Below are positions 25,357-35,254 of a stretch of 64,000 bases of DNA, piece after piece. Numbering within the stretch: the stretch's first letter is position 1; every line of letters starts with the position of its first letter. The translations under genes and the position numbers were made by a program. Below the pieces are notes generated by a model, which did no database searches, had not been told where the DNA came from, and was given only the letters and a program-made list of their open reading frames with translations. Source of the stretch: Neomesorhizobium sp963726065 (lineage in GTDB: Bacteria > Pseudomonadota > Alphaproteobacteria > Rhizobiales > Rhizobiaceae); the NCBI GenBank assembly GCA_963726065.1, contig CAVSAU010000002.1, forward strand, positions 372,001-436,000, in the 5' to 3' direction.

Positions 25357-26847
25357 TCAGGCAGGGCGGCGCATCGCCGAGCGGGCTTCGTCGAGCCTGA
25401 CGGGCTGGTCGGGGATGGTGATGGCGAAGACGGTACGGCCGCCGATGCTTTCGACCAGTTCCAGCGCGCCGCCATGCGCACGCACCAGTTCGTGGGCGAT
25501 CGCCAGGCCAAGCCCGGTACCACCACTGCGGGCCGAGCCGCGGAAGGCGGTGAACAGGTTTTCCCGCGCTTTCTGCGGCAGCCCTGGCCCGGTGTCGGTC
25601 ACGAAGATCCGGCACACGCTTCCCGTGCGCTCGGACGACACCGCCAGCCTGCGCACCAGCGCCGCCTCGCGGTCCGCGGCCATCGCCTCGACGGCATTGC
25701 GGCAGAGGTTGCTCAGCACCCGGAACAGCTGGTCGGAATCGGCATCGACTTCGAAGGCCGTGTCGACGGCATTGTCGAATTCGATGCCGCCGGCCGGATC
25801 GATGCCGAGCAGGCCGTGCACGTCGTCCACGAGCTGGCGAAGCCGAAGCAGTCGCCGCGTGGGTGCTGCCTCCTGCGTCCTGCCATAAGCAAGAACGCCC
25901 TCGGTGTAGGCGACGGCGCGGTCCAGCGTGCGCACCAGCTTCGGCGCGAATGACTGGACGGACGGGTCCCTCACCAAAGCGAGGCGGTCGGACATCAGTT
26001 GAGCGGATGCCAGGATGTTGCGCATGTCGTGGTTGATCTTGGAGACAGCGAGGCCGAGATCGGCGAGGTGCTTCTGCTCGGCCAGCGTCTTCTGCAGGCG
26101 TGTCTGCATGTCGGCCAGTTCGCGTTCGGCAACGCCGATTTCGTCGCCGCGGTCTTCCGGCAGGATGACACGGCCGGGATCATCCGGCGCCTCGGAAAAC
26201 GCCAGCATCGAGCGCGTCATGTCGCGCACCGGCCGGATCATGATCCAGTTGATCGCCCAGAACACCAGCGCCGCGGTGATCAGCGATATCAGCAGCGACA
26301 GGAACGCCACGTTGCGCGAATAGATCAGCATCGCGCCACGCAGTTTCTTGTCGGGGATGACCAGTTCGAACTGCTTGTCGTTGTCGCCGACCTTGCCGAA
26401 GACGCGCAGCATCCGGTCGCCGCCGAACAGGGCGGTGTCGAGTGCGTCGCGCATCGCCGCCAGGGCTCCTGTATTGGCCAGATCGATGTGCTCGTCGACC
26501 TGGGGCGGCATGTCGGCCACGACCAGCAGGCGCGAGATGTCCCCGTCGCGCACCGCGATCGCCTTGGCGCCGATCGACATCAGGACATCGTCCTGCGCGG
26601 CACGCGGCAGGCTGGCCGGGTTGCCCTGCATCAGCACGCCGCTGATGGTCGCCGCGGTGCCGAGCTTCTCCTCGAGCCAGCGCAAGCGGAAATTGGCGAT
26701 GGACGGGATGAAGATGAGCACTTCCGCCAGAAGCACGAACAAGATGGTCAACAGCAGCAGCTTGGTCGACAGGCCGCGCGACAGCGGCACCATGCGCCGG
26801 TCGCGCTGGTTAGCCTCTGCCGCTTTAGCCGCCGCTTGATCGCTCAT
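25357..26847 (-). CDS. Membrane sensor histidine kinase
   Basis: 496 residues. The N-terminal helix LLLLTILFVLLAEVLIFIPS is followed by a periplasmic sensor of about 150 residues, a second helix VAFLSLLISLITAALVFWAI and a HAMP-like linker (IRPVRDMTRSMLAFSEAP). Then come the H-box KINHDMRNILASAQLMSDRL, N-box NLCRNAVEAM, G1 DTGPGLP and G2 GGTGLGLAIAHELV. The H-box is the HDMRN subtype. The start at 26847 has AGGA at good spacing. No response regulator is adjacent, so it is an orphan kinase. Confidence 0.9.
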   Translation of the reverse strand: MSDQAAAKAAEANQRDRRMVPLSRGLSTKLLLLTILFVLLAEVLIFIPSIANFRLRWLEEKLGTAATISGVLMQGNPASLPRAAQDDVLMSIGAKAIAVRDGDISRLLVVADMPPQVDEHIDLANTGALAAMRDALDTALFGGDRMLRVFGKVGDNDKQFELVIPDKKLRGAMLIYSRNVAFLSLLISLITAALVFWAINWIMIRPVRDMTRSMLAFSEAPDDPGRVILPEDRGDEIGVAERELADMQTRLQKTLAEQKHLADLGLAVSKINHDMRNILASAQLMSDRLALVRDPSVQSFAPKLVRTLDRAVAYTEGVLAYGRTQEAAPTRRLLRLRQLVDDVHGLLGIDPAGGIEFDNAVDTAFEVDADSDQLFRVLSNLCRNAVEAMAADREAALVRRLAVSSERTGSVCRIFVTDTGPGLPQKARENLFTAFRGSARSGGTGLGLAIAHELVRAHGGALELVESIGGRTVFAITIPDQPVRLDEARSAMRRPA

Positions 26848-26983
26848 TCCATGCATCCTGGGAGGAGAATGCGCGCAGTTTGAACCGGCCATCCCACTCA
26901 ATCTGTGCGTTTTGCCACATACATGCGACGCCAGGCGATTCCAGGCGACAATCCGCCCGCCAGCGTGCATCCGTGTCGTTCGC

Positions 26984-28411
26984 TCAGCCGAAATTGCGCA
27001 GCCAGCGGATGACACTGCGAACCAGCGGCTTGCGCGCCACCTCGACAAAATAGGCGATAGCGCCGCGTCTGCCAATTTCGCCCATGGTAGGGTAGGGCGG
27101 TACATAGGCCGCCACATCCCCAACCGTCATGTTTTTGGCGAGCGCCAGCGCCCACATGTTGATCATCTCGCTGGCATTGGCGCCGGCGATCGAGACGCCG
27201 AGGATCCTGCCGCGTCTGCCGGCAAGCAATCTTATGTGGCCCTCGGTCTTCAATTCCGTCTGGGCGCGATCATTTTCGGCGTAAGGCCAGCGCAGGACGC
27301 GAACCGGACCGTACTTTTTCGCCGCCTCTGCTTCGGTGAGGCCGACATGGGCGAGTTCCGGATCGGTGAAGGTGACCCGCGGAATGATCCGGCGGTTCTC
27401 CCTGGCCGGCAGCCGAAAGAGCAGCGCCCTGACCACCAGGCCGGCGTGATAGCCGGCGACATGGGTGAAGCGCAGCGCGCCGGCGACGTCGCCGATGGCG
27501 TAGACGCGGCGGTTGGCGGTCCTGAGCTTGTTCGAGACTTTTATGCCGTTGGCATCGAAAGCGATGCCGGCCTTGTCGAGCGCCAGCCCTTCGACATTGG
27601 CGGTGCGGCCGGTTGCGACCAGCAGATGGGTGCCATCGATGGCCACGGCGCCACGATTATCCTCGATGTTGACGCGAATGCCGGCTTCGCCCTGGCGCTC
27701 GACGCTTTTGACTGTCGTGGCCTCGCGGATCGCCACCCCTTCGGCGCGCAGCCTTCGCAAGACGACCGCCGCCAGTTCGGGATCCTCTCTGCCCAGCGCG
27801 ATTGCTGCCTCGATCACCGTTACGGCGGAGCCGAGCCGCCGGTGCGCCTGCGCCATCTCCAGGCCGACCGGCCCCCCACCGATGATGACGAGATGTTGCG
27901 GCCGCTCGACCAGGTCGAACAGCGTCTCATTGGTGAGGTAGGGGACACCATCGAGGCCGGGTATCGGCGGGATCGTGGGAGATGAGCCGGTGGCGATGAC
28001 GAAACGCCGGGCACGGATCTCGACCTCGCCGGCAACCACGGTGCCTGCGTCCTTGAAACGGGCTTCTGCCTTGATCACATGCACGCCGAGCGCGGTGAAA
28101 CGTCCGACGAAATCATTGGGCGCGATCGCGGCAATGACGGCATGGATGTGCCTGTTGACGGCGGCGAAGTCGATTTCCGGCTCGATGTTGCCGATGCCGA
28201 ACCCGGCCCCGTTGCGCATCGCCTCGGCGTGTTTGGCCGCGGCGATGATGGCTTTGGAGGGTACGCAGCCGAAATTCAGGCAATCGCCGCCCATCGCGCC
28301 CTTCTCGATCAGCACGACCGGCACGCCGAAGGCCGCAGCGGCGGCTGCGACCGAGAGGCCGCCGGAGCCTGCGCCGATCACGCAGATGTCGGGCGTAAGA
28401 GGGTTCGCCAT
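26984..28411 (-). CDS. FAD-dependent pyridine nucleotide-disulfide oxidoreductase
   Basis: 475 residues. FAD motif VIGAGSGGLSVAAAAAAFG, redox-active disulfide GGDCLNFGCVPSK (CxxxxC), NAD motif IIGGGPVGLEMAQAHRRLG, the second FAD motif RRVYAIGDVAGALRFTHVA, and the C-terminal dimerisation domain with the catalytic His region PPYPTMGEIGRR (the usual His-x-x-x-x-Glu site reads Pro-Thr-Met-Gly-Glu). The catalytic His of lipoamide dehydrogenase is not evident, so this belongs to the mercuric-reductase/Lpd-like group of unclear substrate. A TVP38 gene lies just upstream, the common pairing in proteobacteria. Confidence 0.88.
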   Translation of the reverse strand: MANPLTPDICVIGAGSGGLSVAAAAAAFGVPVVLIEKGAMGGDCLNFGCVPSKAIIAAAKHAEAMRNGAGFGIGNIEPEIDFAAVNRHIHAVIAAIAPNDFVGRFTALGVHVIKAEARFKDAGTVVAGEVEIRARRFVIATGSSPTIPPIPGLDGVPYLTNETLFDLVERPQHLVIIGGGPVGLEMAQAHRRLGSAVTVIEAAIALGREDPELAAVVLRRLRAEGVAIREATTVKSVERQGEAGIRVNIEDNRGAVAIDGTHLLVATGRTANVEGLALDKAGIAFDANGIKVSNKLRTANRRVYAIGDVAGALRFTHVAGYHAGLVVRALLFRLPARENRRIIPRVTFTDPELAHVGLTEAEAAKKYGPVRVLRWPYAENDRAQTELKTEGHIRLLAGRRGRILGVSIAGANASEMINMWALALAKNMTVGDVAAYVPPYPTMGEIGRRGAIAYFVEVARKPLVRSVIRWLRNFG

Positions 28412-28439
28412 GGCATGCTTTCCCCGAGAGCAGGTTCGT

Positions 28440-29240
28440 CTACGAAGCGCCGGTCTTGCCGGCGTTGTCGGCGCCGGCGTCGCGTTTCCAGCGCTTCTTT
28501 ACGATGATGGCGATGAGAGCCACAAGCGCAAGCACGGCAAAGGCGATGGTGATCTGCGGCGTCACCAGGTCCTTGACCTTGGCATGGCGGCCGGCGGCCT
28601 TGGCGGCAGTGAGCACGCTGTCGACGCCTTCGCCCAGCCAGGCGTAGGCGACGGCGCCGGGCACGATGCCGATCGCCGTCGCCGCGACGAAGGTACGAAG
28701 CTTCACGTTGAACAACGCCGGCGCGATGTTGACCACGACGAAGGGGATGAAAGGTGCAAGGCGCAGCGCCAGAAGGAAGCCGAACGCATCCTTTTCGAAA
28801 CCCTCGGCAAGGCGGGCCGAGACACCGCCGAGGCGGCGCTTCAGATAGTCTCCGAACGCTGTCCGCGCCGCCAGAAACAGCAGCGTCGCCCCGCTGGTTG
28901 CGCCGATCACGGCAAGTGTGGCGCCAAATGCCCAGCCGAACAGGAAGCCGCCGAAAATGGTGAGCGCCGACGCCGCCGGAAAGGAAAAAGCGACGGCAAG
29001 CGTGTAGCAGGTGACAAAACCGAACGGCGCCAGCACGGGATGGGCGTCGGCGAACGCCTTCAGCACGTCCTGGCTCTTGCCGAGGTAGCGCAGTGTCAGG
29101 AAATTGTGCCAGTCCATCGCATAGCCAAACGCGAGGCCGGCGACGATCAGCGCAATCGGCGCAAACCGCCAGAAAGCGGATTTCCTGGCTCCGTTGTGCC
29201 CGTCGCCGCTCGTTGCGGTCGGCCCCGCAGCCTTGGTCAT
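28440..29240 (-). CDS. TVP38/TMEM64 (DedA-like) membrane protein
   Basis: 266 residues with about six membrane helices. The family core FSFPAASALTIFGGFLFGWAFG and the later RLAPFIPFVVVNIAPALFNV (conserved R..P..P..N) are intact. SNARE-associated TVP38 proteins are putative lipid scramblases or transporters. It precedes the flavin oxidoreductase by 28 bases, forming a two-gene operon. A GGGAG ribosome-binding site precedes the ATG. Confidence 0.88.
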   Translation of the reverse strand: MTKAAGPTATSGDGHNGARKSAFWRFAPIALIVAGLAFGYAMDWHNFLTLRYLGKSQDVLKAFADAHPVLAPFGFVTCYTLAVAFSFPAASALTIFGGFLFGWAFGATLAVIGATSGATLLFLAARTAFGDYLKRRLGGVSARLAEGFEKDAFGFLLALRLAPFIPFVVVNIAPALFNVKLRTFVAATAIGIVPGAVAYAWLGEGVDSVLTAAKAAGRHAKVKDLVTPQITIAFAVLALVALIAIIVKKRWKRDAGADNAGKTGAS

Positions 29241-29492
29241 TGTTTCTCCCGCCCCCGGGCATGCCTGCTGTCCGGAAGATCAACAGCCCGTCCGGTTCCT
29301 GTCACATGAGCCCAGTGACGCGGCAGGAGCAAGCGCTTCGCGCATTGTCTCACCGGGTTTTGACCTCTTCGCAAGATATAATCACCCTTGTGTGAAACGG
29401 GTTAGCAGTGCGGTGGGACAAAAGTCTTAACCCCTGCAAACAGGCAAGTCCGGCTGCTTGATGCGTCTCGACCGCTGCCTTGCAGCCGGGAA
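29241..29492. other. Non-coding gap between divergent TVP38 gene and rpmH promoter
   Basis: About 250 bases with no supportable gene. It holds the TVP38 promoter region on one side and leads to the rpmH promoter at 29493 on the other. Confidence 0.5.
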
Positions 29493-29521
29493 TTGACTTC
29501 CAGAAACCTTCTTTCTATAAG
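29493..29521 (+). promoter_or_regulatory. Strong sigma-70 promoter for rpmH-rnpA-yidC
   Basis: TTGACT, exactly 17 bases, TATAAG, then a 120-base leader before rpmH. It is a near-consensus promoter, as expected for a ribosomal protein operon. Confidence 0.75.
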
Positions 29522-29641
29522 CCCGCTCACGCTCGGGTCCGTGGTCCGGCGCAATTTGTATTGCGCTACGGGCCTGCCCCGGCACAGCTCCTGTTCAAAG
29601 CGACAGCACCAAGAAGGGCCGCACGCCGCGGTATCAAACAA

Positions 29642-29776
29642 ATGAAGCGCACCTATCAACCCTCAAAGCTCGTCCGCAAGCGCCGGCACGGTTTTCGTGC
29701 CCGCATGGCCACCAAGGGTGGTCGCGGAGTGGTCGCCGCCCGCCGCAACCGCGGTCGCAAGCGGCTGTCGGCCTAA
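29642..29776 (+). CDS. rpmH: 50S ribosomal protein L34
   Basis: 44 residues, MKRTYQPSKLVRKRRHGFRA to the end RKRLSA, textbook L34 of the large subunit. It is followed after 17 bases by rnpA. Confidence 0.98.
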   Translation: MKRTYQPSKLVRKRRHGFRARMATKGGRGVVAARRNRGRKRLSA

Positions 29777-29793
29777 AGCGGAAGCCAATCACC

Positions 29794-30156
29794 TTGCCGG
29801 TGGCCGGCAAGCCCGGAACCTTGGTTTTCCGAAGGCTTCGCAAGCGCGCGGAGTTCCTGGCCGTCCGGCGTGGTGAAAAACGTCGCGGGCGGCTTTTCCT
29901 GCTGGAAACGATGGACCGCGGCGACGGCGGGACTCCGCGCGTCGGCTTCACGGTTACCAAGAAGGCGGGCAACGCCGTGCAGCGGAACCGTATCCGGCGG
30001 CGCCTCAAGGAAGCCGTTCGTCTTCATGCCGCAGGTGACATGGCCCCCGGCAATGACTATGTCATCGTCGGGCGGACGGAGATACTCACCGCCCCCTTCG
30101 GAACCTTGACATCCGAACTTTCACGCCGAATCGCGGATCGCGTTAGGACCACTTGA
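29794..30156 (+). CDS. rnpA: Ribonuclease P protein component
   Basis: 120 residues. RLRKRAEFLAVRRGEKRRG at the N-terminus and the RNR signature AGNAVQRNRIRRRLKEAVR are diagnostic. It assists the RNase P RNA in tRNA 5' processing. The start is TTG at 29794 (GGAAG upstream); a GTG at 29800 is an alternative. Its TGA overlaps the yidC ATG by one base. Confidence 0.95.
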   Translation: MPVAGKPGTLVFRRLRKRAEFLAVRRGEKRRGRLFLLETMDRGDGGTPRVGFTVTKKAGNAVQRNRIRRRLKEAVRLHAAGDMAPGNDYVIVGRTEILTAPFGTLTSELSRRIADRVRTT

Positions 30157-31979
30157 TGGAAAACAACCGCAATTTCTTCATCACCATCGCGCTTTCCGTG
30201 CTGATCCTGACCCTCTGGCAGGTGTTCTACATGAACCCGCGGATCGAATCGCAGCGCGAGGCCGCGCGTATCGAGGCGGAGCGCGTCGAGGCGGAGAAGA
30301 AGACGGCGGCGCCCACTGCAACAACACCAGAAGGCGTAGCCCTGCCGGGAGCGGCAGCGCCTGGGGCTGCCGGTGTGCCAGGCGCCGAGGGTTCACTTGC
30401 ACTCGACCGCCAGTCGGCGATCGCCGCCACCCCGCGCATCCAGATCGACACGCCGAGCCTTTCCGGCTCGATCAATCTCAAGGGCGGCCGCATCGACGAC
30501 GTGCGGTTGAAGGACTACCGGCTGACGGTCGAGAAGGATTCGCCGACCATCGAGCTGCTCAATCCCTCGACCCTGCCCAACGGCCAATATGCCGAGATCG
30601 GCTTTGTTGGCGACGCCAACACCGGCGCCGTGCCGGGGCCGGATACGGTCTGGACCGTCGAAGGCAACCAGACGCTGACGACATCGACCCCGGTGACGCT
30701 CACCTACACCAACGACAAGGGCCTGACCTTCAAGCGCGTCATCTCTGTCGACGACAACTACATGTTCACCATCTCGGACACGGTATCGAACGCCGGAAGC
30801 GCACCCGTCTCCCTGTCGAACTACGGTCGCGTCACCCGTTTTGACAAGCCGTTGCATGCCAGCACCTACGTGCTGCACGAGGGCCTGATCGGCGTTACCG
30901 GCGAGGAAGGCCTCCAGGAAATCACGTATTCCACCATCGAGGAAGACAAGCAGGTCAAGCCGGGCAAATCCAAGGACGGCTGGCTTGGCATCACCGACAA
31001 ATATTGGGCGGTAGCGCTTGTTCCTTCCACCGAGCGTGAATTCCAGCCCAGCTTTTCGTATCTTTCCGACCAGCGCCCGCGCTACCAGTCGGACTATCTG
31101 AGCGATGCGATCACCATCGCGCCCGGCCAGTCTTCGACTGTCGAGACCCTGGTCTTCGCCGGCGCCAAGGAAGTGGCCAAGATCCAGTCCTACGAGACCG
31201 AGCGCAACATCCGTCAGTTCGACCTGCTGATCGACTGGGGCTGGTTCTATTTCATCACCAAGCCGATGTTCTGGCTGATCGATACGCTCTATCGCTTCCT
31301 CGGCAATTTCGGCCTTGCCATCCTGGCGACCACCGTCATCGTCAAGGCCGTCTTCTTCCCGCTCGCCAACAAGTCCTATGTGTCGATGGCGAACATGAAG
31401 AAGGTGCAGCCCGCCATGCTGGAAATCCGCGAAAAATACGCGGACGACAAGATGAAGCAGCAGCAGGCGATGATGGAGCTGTACAAGAAGGAAAAGATCA
31501 ATCCGCTGGCGGGGTGTTGGCCGATCCTGATCCAGATCCCGGTGTTCTTCGCGCTCTACAAGGTGCTCTACGTTACCATCGAGATGCGGCACGCGCCGTT
31601 CTTCGGCTGGATCCAGGATCTGGCGGCACCCGATCCGACCTCGCTGTTCAACCTGTTCGGGCTGTTGCCTTTCACGCCGCCCGCCTTCTTGCCGCATCTC
31701 GGCGTCTGGGCGCTGGTGATGGGCGTCACCATGTTCCTGCAGATGCGCATGAACCCGGCGCCGCCTGACCCGACGCAGGCGATGATCTTCAACTGGATGC
31801 CGGTGGTGTTCACGGTGATGATGGGCAGCTTCCCGGCCGGCCTGGTCATCTACTGGGCGTGGAACAACTTCCTGTCGATCCTGCAGCAGGGCATCATCAT
31901 GAAGCGCCAGGGCGCCAAGATCGAGCTCTGGGACAATCTGATCGGACTGTTCAAGAAGAAACCCAGTCCGGCGGAATAA
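30156..31979 (+). CDS. yidC: Membrane protein insertase YidC
   Basis: 607 residues. N-terminal helix FFITIALSVLILTLWQVFYM, large periplasmic P1 domain (residues about 60-350), then the conserved core: NLAILATTVIVKAVFFPL, MLEIREKYADDKMKQQQAMMELYKKEKINPLAGCWPILIQIPVFFALYKVLY (cytoplasmic helical hairpin, positions 424-475) and LVIYWAWNNFLSILQQ. It inserts inner-membrane proteins with or without Sec. A start two codons earlier (TTG) is unlikely. Confidence 0.97.
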   Translation: MENNRNFFITIALSVLILTLWQVFYMNPRIESQREAARIEAERVEAEKKTAAPTATTPEGVALPGAAAPGAAGVPGAEGSLALDRQSAIAATPRIQIDTPSLSGSINLKGGRIDDVRLKDYRLTVEKDSPTIELLNPSTLPNGQYAEIGFVGDANTGAVPGPDTVWTVEGNQTLTTSTPVTLTYTNDKGLTFKRVISVDDNYMFTISDTVSNAGSAPVSLSNYGRVTRFDKPLHASTYVLHEGLIGVTGEEGLQEITYSTIEEDKQVKPGKSKDGWLGITDKYWAVALVPSTEREFQPSFSYLSDQRPRYQSDYLSDAITIAPGQSSTVETLVFAGAKEVAKIQSYETERNIRQFDLLIDWGWFYFITKPMFWLIDTLYRFLGNFGLAILATTVIVKAVFFPLANKSYVSMANMKKVQPAMLEIREKYADDKMKQQQAMMELYKKEKINPLAGCWPILIQIPVFFALYKVLYVTIEMRHAPFFGWIQDLAAPDPTSLFNLFGLLPFTPPAFLPHLGVWALVMGVTMFLQMRMNPAPPDPTQAMIFNWMPVVFTVMMGSFPAGLVIYWAWNNFLSILQQGIIMKRQGAKIELWDNLIGLFKKKPSPAE

Positions 31980-32018
31980 GTAGCGCTGGCGGCGTTTTTC
32001 GCCCCGGAGAATTCTGCA

Positions 32019-32048
32019 GGGCCTGTTCCGATAGAACAGGCCCTGTTT
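32019..32048. terminator. Terminator after yidC
   Basis: GGGCCTGTTC, loop CGATA, GAACAGGCCC then TGTTTCG: a 10-bp stem between the convergent yidC and Gfo/Idh/MocA genes. Confidence 0.85.
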
Positions 32049-32081
32049 CGTTCGAGCCGGTCTCTTTCGGCAGTGACCGGA

Positions 32082-33192
32082 TCAGATGTCGATCCAGCAA
32101 CCTTCCTCGAACGACCGCGCCATCGCCGCGACAGTGCGCTCGATCAGGATACCCTCTTCGAAGGTGATTGCAGCCGTCTCCTCGCCGCGCATGCGGCCGA
32201 TCAGCTGGCGGCACTCGATGATCTTCAGATCGTTGAAGCCGAGACTGTGTCCGGCGGCGGGAACGAACCGGTCGTAGGGCGTGTGGTGCGGCGCCGTCAG
32301 CACGGTGCGGAACCCCTGTTCGGTGGCGCGGTCGGAGGTCACGTAGAGCTGGAATTCGTTCATCCGCTCCTGGTCGTAGAGGATCGAGCCCTTGGCGCCG
32401 AACGATCTGGATGGCGATGCGGCCCTTGCGCCCCCAGGCGGTGCGGCTGAGCGCGATCAAACCAGAGGCGCCGTTTTCCAGCCGCATCAGGACGGTCGCG
32501 ATGTCGTAGACCTCGACGTCGCGGTCGCCATTGTCGGTCTTGCGCGTCGGATAGGGCTTTGCCATGTCGCACATGACGCGGGAGACGCCGCCGAACAGCG
32601 TGCGCACAAGCGAAAGCGGATGCACGCCGAAATCGTCGATGGCGCCCCAGCCATTGACGGCTTCGTGCCGCTGCTGGAAGGGGGCCGCCGGATCGGCCAT
32701 GAAATCCTCGTCCATCTCGATGCGGACGTGGTTCACGGCGCCGATCGCGTCCTCGTCAAGCAGCTTTCTGATGTGGCGGATGGCGGGGTTCTGGATGTAG
32801 TTGTAGCCGAGCACGGCCACCTTGCCCGAGCGGCGCTGCGCTGCAAGCATGGTTTCGGCCTCGGCGAGCTTCGGCGCCATCGGCTTTTCGCACCAGACAT
32901 GTTTGCCGGCCTCGAGGGCGGCGATCGCCATTTCGGCGTGGAATCTGTTGGGGGTGGTGATCGAGACGACTTCGACTTCGGGATCGGCGATCACCTTGCG
33001 CCAGTCGCCGGACGATTTTTCGAAGCCGAACTCAACCGCCTTCAAGTGGGCGAGTTCGTCGCTGGTTTCGCCCAGATGCACCAGCGTGATCGACGGCACG
33101 TCGCCGAAGACCGACTTTACCGCGTTCCAGGCGATCGCATGCGCCTTGCCCATGAAGCCGGTGCCGATAAGCCCGACGCCGATCGTTTCCAT
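32082..33192 (-). CDS. Gfo/Idh/MocA family oxidoreductase in the inositol locus (one frameshift)
   Basis: NAD(P)-dependent sugar or inositol dehydrogenase-like protein of about 369 residues. Rossmann motif VGLIGTGFMGKAHAIAW, the EKP motif HVWCEKPMAPKLAEAE and the active-site region WGAIDDFGVHPLSL are visible. One extra base at 32403 (ATC G TTC) breaks the frame; removal joins IAIQI to FGAKGSILYD and the C-terminus ERTVAAMARSFEEGCWIDI. The start METIGVGLIG at 33192 has AAGGA upstream. It probably oxidises an inositol isomer or derivative, since it follows the sugar ABC transporter. Confidence 0.86.
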
Positions 33193-33220
33193 GCTGGATT
33201 CCTTCATTGCCAAGATAGAA

Positions 33221-33251
33221 AACGGCCGGAACCGGCACGGCTCCGGCCGTT
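33221..33251 (-). terminator. Terminator between transporter genes and Gfo/Idh/MocA gene
   Basis: AACGGCCGGA, an 11-base loop and TCCGGCCGTT; read on the minus strand it is followed by TTCTATC. It would reduce read-through from the ABC transporter operon into the dehydrogenase gene. Confidence 0.7.
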
Positions 33252-33265
33252 CTAGAGGCTAAGGC

Positions 33266-34175
33266 TTATTTGTACTGGTCGGCGTTGCTCTTTGTCGACC
33301 AGCACGGTGCCGGTATCGATCACGGCTTCGATGCGTCTTGCCGGCCTTCAGGTCGACCAGCGCCTGGATGCCGAAGCCGCCCATGTTCTTCGGGCGCCTG
33401 CGCGACCGTGGCGGTCATTTCGCCGGCCAGTACCGAAGCGGCCGCGTCCGGATTGGCGTCGAAGCCGACGACCATGACGTCGGCCAGCTTGCCGGCCGAT
33501 TTCAGCGCTTCCACCGCGCCCAGCGCCATGTTGTCGTTGGAGGCGAACACCGCCTTGATGTTGGGGTTGCCGGTGATGATGTTTTCCATCGCCGCCTGGC
33601 CCTTGGCGCGGTCCCATTCGCCGGTCTGCTCGGCGACCACCTTCAGGCCGCAGCCTTCGAGGCCGGACTTGGCGCCAGTGGCGCGAGCCTGGCCGGTCGA
33701 CTGGGTGATGATGCCCTGCAGGATCGCGACTTCCGAGCCCTTCTCGATCTTGCCGCAGATGTAGTCGGCGGCGAGCTTGGCGCCGACGTCGTTGTCGGTG
33801 CCGATGAAGGTGATGCCTTCATTGGTGCCCTTGGTGTCGACGAACACCACCGGGATGTTCGCGGCCTTGGCGGCGTCGACCACCGGAGCGAGCGCGTTCG
33901 GATCGGTCGGCGCCAGCGCGATGCCGTCGAGGCCCTGGGCGATCATGTCTTCGATCTGCGCGATCTGCGCGGCGACGTCGGATTCGGCCGGCGGCGACAT
34001 CACCACCACCTCGACGCCGAGCTCCTTGCCCTTTTCCATCGCGCCGGCTTCCACCGCCGCCCAGAACGGGTTGCCGGCGCCCGGGCCCTTCATGTCGAGC
34101 AGGAACTTGTCGGCGGCCATGGCGCCTGCCGATCATCAGCGCCAGCGCGGCGCCGGCCAGGATCAATTTCTTCAT
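33266..34175 (-). CDS. Sugar (probably inositol) ABC transporter substrate-binding protein (several frameshifts)
   Basis: Ribose-family periplasmic binding protein (Peripla_BP_4). Signal peptide MKKLILAGAALALMIG, then FLLDMKGPGAGNPFWAAVEAGA, MIAQGLDGIALAPTDPNAL, GITFIGTDNDVGAKLAADYI, AVFASNDNMALGAVEAL and VVGFDANPDAAASVLAG. Single extra bases at about 34127, 33397, 33333 and 33290 must be removed to read through to the natural end NADQYK. The setting next to iol genes and IolR boxes suggests inositol as ligand (inference). Confidence 0.87.
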
Positions 34176-34257
34176 TGCTATCCTCCCAGAGGAATCAGTT
34201 CGTCTCCGATAAACGGTCGCAAGCCCGGCGCGGAGACGGCGCCGGGCATGGCAATGC

Positions 34258-35254
34258 TCAACTTAACGTCCGCACCGCCGCACGCCGGCGCAGGACGTCG
34301 ATGTAGACGGCGAGCGATGATGACCAGGCCGATCAGGATCTGCTGCCAGAACGGACTGATGTTATTGAGGTTGAGGCCGTTGCGCATCAGCCCCATGATC
34401 AGCACGCCGGCCAGCACGCCCAGAATGGTGCCGCGGCCGCCGAAGAAGGAGGCGCCGCCGATGATCACCGCGGCGATGGCGTCGAGTTCGGCATTCTGCC
34501 CGGCCAGCGGAAAGCCGGAATCGGTGCGGCCCGCAAGCAGCAATCCGGCAAGTCCGGCGAAGAAGCCGCTGATCGCGTAGACATAGACCAGCACGCGATC
34601 GACATTGATGCCGGAGACGCGGGCGGCGTGCGGATTGCCGCCGATGGCGAAGATGTGGCGGCCGATGCGACGTGCGGTTGAGGAAGAACCACAGGGCGAC
34701 AGCGCAGATGACGACCACGAACAGGCTGGCCGGCAGGCCGGTCGGCGGTGGAAAGATACCGAAATCGTAGTTTGCCTGACCGAGATAGCGCACTTGCGGG
34801 CCGAGGCCGGAGACCGGCGCGCCATTGGTGATCAGGCTGGAAAGGCCGCGTGCGATGTTCAGCGTGCCGAGCGTCATGATGAACGGGTGCGGCAGGCGCA
34901 GAATGGTCAGGCCGAAGCCGTTGACCAGGCCGCAGGCGATGCCGACGAGCCGGTCCGATCAGGATGACGATCGGCCACGGCACGCCGGCCTTGGCGGCCA
35001 CCGCCAGACACATCATGGCAAGCGCCATCACCGATCCGACGGAAAGGTCGATGCCGGCGGTCACGATGACCACGAACATGCCGAGCGCCAGAAGCGCCAG
35101 CGAGGCGTTCTGCTTGATGATGTTGGTGAGGTTGGCAAGCGACAGGAAGACGTCTGGCCGCGAAGCGTAGAGCAGCACCATCATCACCACGACGATGACG
35201 ACAATGCCGTAGTGTTCGAGGAAGCTGGCGAGTCTTGGGATTGTTGCTGATCAT
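34258..35254 (-). CDS. Sugar ABC transporter permease (ribose/inositol type, several frameshifts)
   Basis: RbsC-like permease: FLSLANLTNIIKQNASLALLALGMFVVIVTAGIDLSVGSVM, FIMTLGTLNIARGLSSLITNG, RIGRHIFAIGGNPHAARVSGI and IIGGASFFGGRGTILGVLAG (spread over the protein). Extra bases near 35230, 34950, 34670 and 34315 interrupt the frame; with these removed it is about 330 residues ending RRRAAVRTLS. It works with the binding protein and ATPase on either side. Confidence 0.87.

Noticed and set aside
25999..26883. 294-residue plus-strand ORF
   Set aside because: Antisense to the histidine kinase, whose domain motifs are complete.
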